Of a stretch of 15,027 bases of DNA, positions 9,126-15,027 are shown one piece after another. Both the position numbers and the translations under genes were made by a program. The notes beneath the pieces were generated by a model. It did no database searches and was not told where the DNA came from. It saw only the letters and a program-made list of their open reading frames with translations. Where the stretch lies: assembly GCA_030828265.1 (NCBI GenBank), contig JAURCW010000007.1, forward strand, positions 1 through 15,027, written 5' to 3'. The first letter of the stretch is position 1. Each line of letters begins with the position of its first letter. This stretch comes from Burkholderiales bacterium. GTDB taxonomy: Bacteria; Pseudomonadota; Gammaproteobacteria; Burkholderiales; Burkholderiaceae_A.

Positions 9126-9170
9126 AAAAAGCGGACCGAGACTGCCGGTAAGCGGCTAGCGGCGGCTCGG
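9126..9170 (-). terminator. Possible attenuator/terminator hairpin between hflC and hisZ
   Basis: Read on the minus strand, CCGAG (9166-9170 on plus: CTCGG) pairs with CTCGG (9136-9140 on plus: CCGAG). Inside these, GCCG pairs with CGGC (9144-9147 with 9160-9163), separated by a 3x2 internal loop. Five Ts follow at 9130-9126. The stem includes the hflC stop codon. The gap between stem and T run and the internal loop make it weak, so partial termination before hisZ-purA is the most I would suggest. Confidence 0.3.
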
Positions 9171-10028
9171 CGCCTTGAAGTATTTGAAGAAGTCGGCCTG
9201 GGGGTCGGTCACAATGAGGTCGGATGACTTATTGAAGCTCTCCCGGTAGGCCTGAAGGCTTCGGTAGAAGGAGGCGAACTCGGGGTTCTGACCGAAGGCT
9301 GCAGCATAGTTGGCGTTGGCTTTGGCATCACCATCACCGCGCAGGCTCTGCGCCCTTCGGTAGGCCTGAGCCAGAATAACCTCTCGCTGACGATCGGCAT
9401 TGGCTCGAATTTTTTCGGCCTCTGCAGCACCGGTGGATCGACGCTCACTGGCGATGGCTTTACGCTCGGATTCCATTCGACGAAAAACCGAATCACGGAT
9501 TTCCTCGGCAAAGTCGACGCGTCGAAGTCGAACATCAACAATTTCCACGCCAATTTGCTTGGCGTCTTCGGCAACCCGCCGAGATACACCATCCATAACC
9601 TGCTCTCGGGCCCCCGACACAACCTCATTCACGGTTCGAGTGGCGATTTCGTTATTCAGTCCGTCACGCAAAGCCCTTGAGATACGGTCTTCGGCACTGG
9701 CTGCACGACCGGCCACACTGGTGAAGAACATGCGCGGATCGGCAACACGCCACTTAACATAGGTGTCGACCACTACGTTTTGCTTCTCACGAGTAATGAA
9801 ACGATCAGCCTCGGGATTGTCGATCGTAAGAGTACGCTTTTCAATAAAGACAACGTTTTGAAACGGCTGGGGCAGCTTGAAGTTAAGGCCGGGCTCAGAA
9901 ATAACCCGCTTGATTTCACCAAGCCCGAAGACCAAGGCATGTTGCCGTTGATCGACGACAAAAACCATGGAGCTGCCAAGCATCAGCAACACAATAAAAC
10001 CCGCAATAGCGGCGAAGAGCTTGTTCAT
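9156..10028 (-). CDS. hflC: HflC, SPFH-domain modulator of FtsH protease
   Basis: HflC and HflK form a large membrane complex around the AAA protease FtsH and limit its action on membrane proteins. The 290-residue product has one N-terminal membrane segment (about 5-25, AAIAGFIVLLMLGSSMVFVV). An SPFH/band-7 domain follows (DQRQHALVFGLGEIKRVISE through about 190), then a charged Ala/Glu/Arg-rich helical stretch (about 190-250, ERRSTGAAEAEKIRANADRQ) and a C-terminal tail of typical length. Most of the protein faces the periplasm. The ATG directly abuts the hflK TAA, with no base between. GGGAGG at 10037-10042 lies eight bases upstream, so HflK and HflC are probably made in step. Compared with some relatives, no small DUF2065 gene lies between hflC and hisZ. 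Confidence 0.95.
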   Translation of the reverse strand: MNKLFAAIAGFIVLLMLGSSMVFVVDQRQHALVFGLGEIKRVISEPGLNFKLPQPFQNVVFIEKRTLTIDNPEADRFITREKQNVVVDTYVKWRVADPRMFFTSVAGRAASAEDRISRALRDGLNNEIATRTVNEVVSGAREQVMDGVSRRVAEDAKQIGVEIVDVRLRRVDFAEEIRDSVFRRMESERKAIASERRSTGAAEAEKIRANADRQREVILAQAYRRAQSLRGDGDAKANANYAAAFGQNPEFASFYRSLQAYRESFNKSSDLIVTDPQADFFKYFKAPSRR

Positions 10029-11453
10029 TTAACGGGCCTCCCTAAAACGGTCACGAAGGCTTGCTCCGGAGGCTGCGGGTGCGCCAAGACCTCCAGGAAC
10101 GGGAATAGTGCTGGGAGACGTGTTACCAGGCGTTGTCATGTTTGAAATGGCTGCTGCTGCAGACCTTTGGGCCTCCGCCGAGGTCTGCTGAAGGATTTTG
10201 TCCAGAGGCAGATAGAGCAGATTGCTATTGGATTTGGAATCGACGATGACCTTACTTACATTCGAGAAGACCTCTTGCATGGTCTCTAAGTAAAGGCGCT
10301 CCCGCGTAACCGCGGGCGCCTTCGCGTACTCGGTAACGACTCTTGTGAACCTTTCGGCATCACCCTGAGAGGTTGCGATAAGACGCTCTCGATAACCTTC
10401 GGCCTCTTCAATAAGACGGTCGGCCGCACCACGGGCACGAGGAATGACGTCGTTGGCATAGGCCTGACCCTCGTTCTTCACACGCTCGGCATCTTGGGCA
10501 GCCTTAATCGCATCGTTGAAGGCCGCCTGAACCTCTTCAGGGGGCTGCACGTTTTGAATGGTGACATTCACGATACTTAAGCCCGACTCGTAACGGTCGG
10601 CAATGCGCTGGGTAATGTTAAGAACTTCTCGGCCAATGGCCTCTTTGTTCTCGTAGAGCACCGCATCGGCAATACTTCGGCCCACCACTTCACGCATGGC
10701 TGTTTCAGCGGCCTGCACGACAATATCGTCGGGCCGTGTGTTGTTAAATAGGTACTGCTCAGGGTTGCCCACACGGTATTGAACGGCAAACTGCAGTTCA
10801 ATCATGTTTTCGTCGCGAGTAAGCATGAGAGAGTCTCGGGCCTGGCCTGCGCCACGCTCGCCCCGGTAGCCCACGGTAGCCTGACGAAGCTGGGCAATGT
10901 CAACGAGCTCGTGCTCTTCAATGGGGTAAGGAAGCCGCCAGTTGAAGCCCGCACCGCTTGAGTACTTGTATTCACCAAACCGAAGAACAAGACTGGCACG
11001 GCCCTCTTGCACAATGTAAAAGCCCGAGGCAAGCCAGATAAGAATCAGGCCCACCAACAAGGCGATAATCATGGGCGGGTTGACGTTAAACGAAGGCAAG
11101 GAAGGGCCCGAACCTCCACCTCCACCGCCACCATTGTTGCCCCAGGGGTTGCGAGGCCCGCCGCCCTGACCACCTTTTTTACCACCGAAAAGCCCACTGA
11201 GGCGACGGTTGAAATCACGCCAGACCTCATCGAGGTCGGGGGGGCCGTCATTGGGCCGTCGAGGACCCTGGCGATTGCCCTGGCCAAAGGGCGACTGCCG
11301 ATCGTTGTCGGACTCGTTGGAGTCGGAATCGGAGGGGCCTCGGCCGTTGGAGCGACCAGACGAGTCGTTGGCGTTCTCGTTGTCTTGCGAGTCGGGGCCA
11401 CGACCCCATCGCGGATCGCCAATAGAAAAGAAACGACGTAAACGGTGGATCAT
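10029..11453 (-). CDS. hflK: HflK, SPFH-domain modulator of FtsH protease
   Basis: Partner of HflC in the FtsH-HflKC complex. The 474-residue product starts MIHRLRRFFSIGDPRWGRGP, the usual HflK N-terminus. A disordered stretch rich in Asp, Asn, Ser and Gly follows (about 20-75), then a Gly-rich run with seven consecutive Gly (108-114). Next come one membrane segment (about 128-148), the SPFH domain (from VQEGRASLVLRFGEYKYSSG), a helical Ala/Glu/Arg region and a Pro/Gly/Ala-rich tail. Length is somewhat above E. coli HflK, mostly from the low-complexity parts. The ATG at 11453 lies 26 bases after the hflX stop; no clear Shine-Dalgarno sequence is visible, so the start rests on the conserved N-terminus. 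Confidence 0.94.
   Translation of the reverse strand: MIHRLRRFFSIGDPRWGRGPDSQDNENANDSSGRSNGRGPSDSDSNESDNDRQSPFGQGNRQGPRRPNDGPPDLDEVWRDFNRRLSGLFGGKKGGQGGGPRNPWGNNGGGGGGGSGPSLPSFNVNPPMIIALLVGLILIWLASGFYIVQEGRASLVLRFGEYKYSSGAGFNWRLPYPIEEHELVDIAQLRQATVGYRGERGAGQARDSLMLTRDENMIELQFAVQYRVGNPEQYLFNNTRPDDIVVQAAETAMREVVGRSIADAVLYENKEAIGREVLNITQRIADRYESGLSIVNVTIQNVQPPEEVQAAFNDAIKAAQDAERVKNEGQAYANDVIPRARGAADRLIEEAEGYRERLIATSQGDAERFTRVVTEYAKAPAVTRERLYLETMQEVFSNVSKVIVDSKSNSNLLYLPLDKILQQTSAEAQRSAAAAISNMTTPGNTSPSTIPVPGGLGAPAASGASLRDRFREAR
11112..11132. repeat. GGN trinucleotide tract in hflK (seven Gly codons)
   Basis: On the coding strand this is seven consecutive GGT/GGC/GGA codons, giving seven glycines before the HflK membrane segment. 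The tract is imperfect at third positions. In-frame length change is possible by slippage and would alter only a flexible linker. Confidence 0.6.
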
Positions 11454-11479
11454 GAGTCGGAGGAATTCTTCATTGAGTT

Positions 11480-12718
11480 TTACAACAGGGACTGCGGATT
11501 AACGGGAACAGGACCGGAATCGACTGGGGCCATAAGCCGCAGATCGAATTGAGAATGGCGAGGCCATCCGAACTCTGCAACCGCCTGCCTAACAATGTCC
11601 AAACCCAGGCCCTTTTCTGCACTGAACCAGACCTTGGAGATCCTACCACAGGGCCCTGGCTCACCCCGGGGCGCTACCCCTACAAGGTCAGTCTTATTGA
11701 AAAGGTCGATGCGAGGTACGTGACTGGCCCCGATTTCCTCGAGAACCTGACAGACAGCCTGCTGATGGGCTTGGGACTCTGGGTCGGCGGCATCGATCAC
11801 ATGCAAAAGAAGGTCCGCATGAACGGTTTCAAGCAGGGTGGACTTGAAGGCTTGAACGAGGCTGTGGGGAAGGGCTCGAATAAAGCCCACGGTGTCCGAG
11901 AGCACCATGAATTGGCCGGGATTTAAAAAGACCCTGCGGCTGGTCGTGTCGAGTGTGGCAAAGAGCTGATCAGCGGCAAGAACGCCTGCATGGGTAAGGC
12001 GGTTAAAAAGTGTGGATTTGCCTGCATTGGTGTAGCCCACAATGGAAACCTTTAGGCTTTGATCGCGGTTACGCCCCCGTCTACGATTCTCACGCTGCCG
12101 ATGCACCTCATCAAGCCTTTTGCGCAAGGCCTTCACCCTTTGTCCGATTAGTCTGCGGTCGGTCTCAAGCTGGGTCTCGCCCGGGCCCCTTAGACCAATT
12201 CCACCCTTTTGCCTCTCAAGGTGGGTCCATCCGCGCACGAGCCTGGCTGATAGATACTCGAGCTGTGCGAGCTCCACCTGAAGCTTTCCCTCGTGGGTTG
12301 CCGCCCTTAAGGCAAAAATATCAAGAATGAGGGCGACTCGGTCGAGCACACGACAGCCGAGATGACGAGCAAGGTTGCGTTGCTGACCTGCCGAAAGTTC
12401 ATGGTCAAAAATGACAAGCTCGATGTGCTGATCTGTGCAAATTTGGCGAAGCTCTTCAACCTTGCCCGATCCGATGAACATGGCGGGGTCTGGACGGTCG
12501 CGCCGGCTAACAGACTGCTCAAGCACACGCGCACCCGCCGACATAGCCAGGGCCTGAAGTTCCGAGAGGTCGGGTGTGGGAAGCCGCCCGAGCTGCACGG
12601 CAACCAAGAGTGTCTTCGGCTGACTTGAAAATTGAGCCCGGGACTGCGCCGACCGGGCAAAACTCTCAAGCTCCCCCAGTTCGGGGGTTGCAAGCAGCTC
12701 AGCTGGGGTCGTTTTCAA
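11480..12718 (-). CDS. hflX: HflX, ribosome-associated GTPase
   Basis: HflX binds the 50S subunit and splits stalled or idle 70S ribosomes, especially in stress. The 412-residue product has an N-terminal ATP-binding-type domain (about 35-160, with [11 protein letters not shown]). The family signature [18 protein letters not shown] follows at about 172-189, then a coiled coil. The G domain has G1 GYTNAGKST (228-236), G3 DTVGF (275-279) and G4 NKTD (341-344). The start is TTG at 12718-12716, inside hfq and overlapping its end by 20 bases. The next possible start is in a core strand, so TTG is favoured. No strong ribosome binding site is seen, suggesting coupling to hfq translation. An extension of about 35 residues precedes the conserved core. 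The hfq-hflX-hflK-hflC order is classical. Confidence 0.94.
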   Translation of the reverse strand: MKTTPAELLATPELGELESFARSAQSRAQFSSQPKTLLVAVQLGRLPTPDLSELQALAMSAGARVLEQSVSRRDRPDPAMFIGSGKVEELRQICTDQHIELVIFDHELSAGQQRNLARHLGCRVLDRVALILDIFALRAATHEGKLQVELAQLEYLSARLVRGWTHLERQKGGIGLRGPGETQLETDRRLIGQRVKALRKRLDEVHRQRENRRRGRNRDQSLKVSIVGYTNAGKSTLFNRLTHAGVLAADQLFATLDTTSRRVFLNPGQFMVLSDTVGFIRALPHSLVQAFKSTLLETVHADLLLHVIDAADPESQAHQQAVCQVLEEIGASHVPRIDLFNKTDLVGVAPRGEPGPCGRISKVWFSAEKGLGLDIVRQAVAEFGWPRHSQFDLRLMAPVDSGPVPVNPQSLL

Positions 12719-12938
12719 TCGAGAAGTTAACGGCCCGCGAGGGAACGATGGTTGAAATGGCGTGCTTGTAAACCATCTGGGTGACGGTGTTTTTTAGCAA
12801 GACAACGTACTGATCAAACGACTCGATATGGCCCTGAAGCTTAATTCCGTTCACCAAGTACACCGAAACCGAGACATGCTCACGTCGCAGGGTGTTGAGG
12901 AAAGGATCTTGAAGTGCCTGGCCTTTATTTGTTGTCAT
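12699..12938 (-). CDS. hfq: RNA chaperone Hfq
   Basis: Hfq forms a hexameric ring that pairs small RNAs with target mRNAs. The 79-residue product has the expected start [20 protein letters not shown]. The Sm1 region is [20 protein letters not shown] and the Sm2 motif [11 protein letters not shown] includes the Lys-His of the proximal uridine-binding face. The C-terminal tail is very short (about NFSIENDPS), as is common in betaproteobacteria. The ATG at 12938 was chosen because GGAG (12945-12948) lies six bases upstream and the N-terminus then matches the family. In-frame ATGs at 12950 and 12962 would add unconserved residues. It lies 66 bases after der and overlaps hflX by 20 bases. Confidence 0.97.
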   Translation of the reverse strand: MTTNKGQALQDPFLNTLRREHVSVSVYLVNGIKLQGHIESFDQYVVLLKNTVTQMVYKHAISTIVPSRAVNFSIENDPS

Positions 12939-12973
12939 CGTGCGCTCCATTGTTCTAGTCATTCTGATACGAA

Positions 12974-12979
12974 ACTATA
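12974..12979 (-). promoter_or_regulatory. Weak candidate -10 box upstream of hfq
   Basis: TATAGT on the minus strand, five of six consensus bases, lies in the 66-base der-hfq gap, about 35 bases before the hfq start. I see no convincing -35 element 16-18 bases further up. Internal hfq promoters are known in other proteobacteria, so the site is noted, but the support is thin. Confidence 0.25.
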
Positions 12980-13004
12980 CCCTCGGTCCGAATGGGCTTG
13001 CCCT

Positions 13005-14393
13005 TCATTCCACGTAGGGATTGCGGGCGTTTTTCCATTCAATACGAAGGGGTGTTCCATCCAAGGCAAAAAAGTTACGAAACTGCCCCTCGAGGTAGCG
13101 GCGATAGCTGTCGGTGACTTGGTCCAAGGACGTTCCATGCACAACAACAATGGGGGGATTCTGACCGCCCTGGTGAGCATAACGAAGCTTAGGTCTCTGC
13201 CCTGCTCGTCGCGCAGGCTGCTGACGCTCGACCGCATCACGTAGCACGCGAGTAAGACGCGGGGTCGAAAGCTTACGCGTGGCAGCTTCGTAAGCATGAA
13301 GCACCGATCGCATGAGAGCATCAAGCCCATGGCCCCTGCGGGCGGAAATGAAATGGGTTTTTGCCCAATACAAAAAAGGTAACTTGCGCCCGAGAAGTCG
13401 CTTGGCCTCCTCGCGGGCTGCGAAATCGAGACCATCCCATTTGTTCACCGCCACCACCAAGGCGCGACCCGCCTCGGTAATGAAGCTTGCGATCTGGGCA
13501 TCTTGGTCGGAGATGTCCTGTTGGGCATCCAGCACAAGAATGGCGACGTTCGACGATTCCACCGCCTGAAGCGTTTTAATGACTGAAAATTTTTCGATAG
13601 CCTCAAAAACCCGACCACGTCGGCGCAGCCCTGCTGTATCGATGAGTCGAAACGGTTTGTCATTGAACTGAAACTCAATCTCAATGGCATCGCGCGTGGT
13701 TCCGGGCTGATCGAAAGCAATCACGCGCTCTTCACCAATCAAGGCATTGACCAAGGTCGACTTGCCCACATTAGGACGTCCAACAATGGCCAGTCGCAGC
13801 CCCCTGTCAAACGCCTCGCTCCCCTGATTCGACTCCGAGGCCACTTCCGAGGCGCCTTCATGCTCGGAGTCAAGGGCCTCGCCATCGACTTTCGTTGCTG
13901 GGGCAAGCAGGCTAAGCGCCTTATCAATTAAGGCATGCACCCCGTCGCCATGGGCGGCAGATAGGGCATGCGGCTCGCCAAGGCCAAGTTCGTAGAACTC
14001 TGCGGTGCGTCCCTGAGCAGTAAGGCCTTCAAGCTTATTCACAGCCAGAAGGACAGGCCGCCCCGCGCGACGAAGCCGCTGGGCAATACGATGATCTTGG
14101 CCCGTGAGTCCCTCACGACCGTCGGTCAGAAAAATAGCGACATCGGACTCTTGAAGGGCCTGTTCGGTCTGCCTTGCCATCTCGGCCAGGATGCCGTCTT
14201 TGGCAACGGGCTCAAAGCCCCCCGTATCAACCACCAGGTAACCGCCGGGGCCAAGACGCCCCTCACCGAAGTGCCGGTCTCGGGTAAGGCCGGGAAGATC
14301 GGCCACCAAGGCATCACGCGACCGCGTCAGCCGATTAAAGAGCGTTGACTTTCCTACGTTGGGGCGCCCAACCAGGGCGATAACCGGCTTCAA
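13005..14393 (-). CDS. der: Der (EngA), tandem-domain ribosome assembly GTPase
   Basis: Der acts late in 50S subunit assembly. The 462-residue product has two GTPase domains and a C-terminal KH-like domain. Domain 1 has G1 GRPNVGKST (9-17), G3 DTGG (56-59) and G4 NKLE (119-122). Domain 2 has G1 GRPNVGKST (205-213), G3 DTAG (252-255) and G4 NKWD (317-320). An acidic Glu/Ser linker (about 168-196) joins them. The NKLE in place of NKxD matches the NKxE form I know from other betaproteobacterial Der proteins. The protein ends with the conserved KH-domain sequence including [15 protein letters not shown]. The start is TTG at 14393-14391, sharing TTGA with the TGA stop of bamB. This points to translational coupling, as no strong ribosome binding site is visible. 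Confidence 0.96.
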   Translation of the reverse strand: MKPVIALVGRPNVGKSTLFNRLTRSRDALVADLPGLTRDRHFGEGRLGPGGYLVVDTGGFEPVAKDGILAEMARQTEQALQESDVAIFLTDGREGLTGQDHRIAQRLRRAGRPVLLAVNKLEGLTAQGRTAEFYELGLGEPHALSAAHGDGVHALIDKALSLLAPATKVDGEALDSEHEGASEVASESNQGSEAFDRGLRLAIVGRPNVGKSTLVNALIGEERVIAFDQPGTTRDAIEIEFQFNDKPFRLIDTAGLRRRGRVFEAIEKFSVIKTLQAVESSNVAILVLDAQQDISDQDAQIASFITEAGRALVVAVNKWDGLDFAAREEAKRLLGRKLPFLYWAKTHFISARRGHGLDALMRSVLHAYEAATRKLSTPRLTRVLRDAVERQQPARRAGQRPKLRYAHQGGQNPPIVVVHGTSLDQVTDSYRRYLEGQFRNFFALDGTPLRIEWKNARNPYVE

Positions 14394-15027
14394 GGTCTAA
14401 GAAGCGAGACCCTGCCTGCCTGCGTCTGAACAACGAGTCCTTCCGTGGTTGTCACCATCGGGCCCGAGGGGCGACCGCCCTCTAGCCTTAAGCGTCCCAC
14501 CAGAACTCCCGTTTTTAAGTCCATGGCATGAAGGTAGCCCTCACTGTCACCCAGCCAGGCTGCACCCGCAAAAAGCACAGGTGCCGAGAGCTGCCGAAGA
14601 AAAAGGGCGTCGTTTGTCCAGACCCGCTCGCCTGTAAGGCGGTTAAAGCCCGAAACGCGATCGCTGGCATCGACCGCAATCAGCCAGTCTTCGTTGGCTG
14701 CAATGGGCAAAGCAAGGGCAAACGATTTCTGCCATAGGCCTCGCCCGTTGCTCGATTGTCTGCAGCCCACGGCATTTTGATAGGCGCCAAAACACACCGC
14801 ATCGGATAAGACCACCGGTGCACCAAGCAGGTCGGAGATGCGCTCGACCTCATTGCTGCCCCTGGGGACGACCACCTGGGATTCCCAGCGCACAGCGCCA
14901 TTAGAGGCATTGAGCCAGAGCATGCGGCCTGCGGGCAGACCGGCAAGGAGATCGGTTGGGCCAAGTGGCTCGTTAAGGGCGGCGGCCGCCGGGCTGGGGG
15001 CCACCCGAAGGCCCGACTCACCATGCA
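14390..15027 (-). CDS. bamB: Outer membrane protein assembly factor BamB (partial, C-terminal part)
   Basis: BamB is the lipoprotein subunit of the BAM complex that inserts beta-barrel proteins into the outer membrane. Only the last 212 codons are present; the frame is open to the right edge, so the lipoprotein signal is outside the window and the GTG at 15004 is not the true start. PQQ-type beta-propeller repeats are visible: [52 protein letters not shown]. The stretch [21 protein letters not shown] matches the conserved BamB segment that contacts BamA. Its stop overlaps the der start. bamB followed by der is the usual order in proteobacteria. Confidence 0.93.
   Translation of the reverse strand, partial: HGESGLRVAPSPAAAALNEPLGPTDLLAGLPAGRMLWLNASNGAVRWESQVVVPRGSNEVERISDLLGAPVVLSDAVCFGAYQNAVGCRQSSNGRGLWQKSFALALPIAANEDWLIAVDASDRVSGFNRLTGERVWTNDALFLRQLSAPVLFAGAAWLGDSEGYLHAMDLKTGVLVGRLRLEGGRPSGPMVTTTEGLVVQTQAGRVSLLRP

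Noticed and set aside
9104..9155. A small DUF2065-type gene between hflC and hisZ.
   Set aside because: Only 52 bases are available, too short for that family, and no suitable frame is seen.
11007..11502. Long plus-strand open frames opposite hflK.
   Set aside because: They are shadows of a GC-rich, Gly- and Arg-rich coding region; the translations look like low-complexity noise with no family features.
12939..12962. Hfq starts at 12962 or 12950.
   Set aside because: The residues are not conserved in Hfq, and GGAG lies six bases before the ATG at 12938.
13913..14040. NKLE in place of NKxD in the first Der GTPase domain as a damaged active site.
   Set aside because: Other betaproteobacterial Der proteins have NKxE at this place, and all other G motifs are intact.

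Overview
The window is a compact bacterial chromosome segment. It is almost certainly from a betaproteobacterium of the Burkholderiales type. The basis is gene order: bamB-der-hfq-hflX-hflK-hflC-hisZ-purA, then rnr-rlmB, is the arrangement known from that group. HisZ, the beta-type Hfq sequence and an NKxE G4 motif in the first Der GTPase domain agree with it. Base composition is moderately GC-rich by eye. I cannot name a genus from the sequence alone.

Layout, left to right. (1) 1-471, minus strand: the start of the rpsP-rimM ribosomal operon; rimM runs off the left edge. (2) 520-3135: a small less conserved block. It holds an exported MltB-type lytic transglycosylase (+), a NUDIX hydrolase of the DUF4743/Tnr3 type (-) and an exported staphylococcal-nuclease-like protein (+). 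These three are packed with overlapping stop codons at one junction and overlapping start codons at the other. (3) 3143-6320, minus strand: rnr-rlmB, RNA decay and 23S rRNA methylation. (4) 6431-6517, plus strand: tRNA-Leu(CAG), the only RNA gene seen, lying against the direction of both flanking operons. (5) 6550-15027, minus strand: a tightly spaced eight-gene run. It reads bamB (partial), der, hfq, hflX, hflK, hflC, hisZ, purA, with several stop/start overlaps.

Most genes are housekeeping functions in RNA and ribosome biology (RpsP, RimM, RlmB, RNase R, Der, Hfq, HflX, tRNA), envelope assembly and protein quality control (BamB, HflK/HflC, MltB), and biosynthesis (HisZ for histidine, PurA for AMP). 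Non-ATG starts are unusually frequent: rnr, hflX and der begin with TTG, rimM apparently with GTG, and mltB with TTG or GTG. There is no gene-free stretch longer than about 110 bases.

I saw no CRISPR array, insertion sequence, toxin-antitoxin pair, phage gene or defence island. No previously undescribed system could be supported. The items most worth checking are the inverted repeat over the rpsP/mltB divergent region, the interlocked mltB-NUDIX-nuclease block, the long RimM N-terminal extension, and the tRNA promoter whose -35 box coincides with the rnr start codon.
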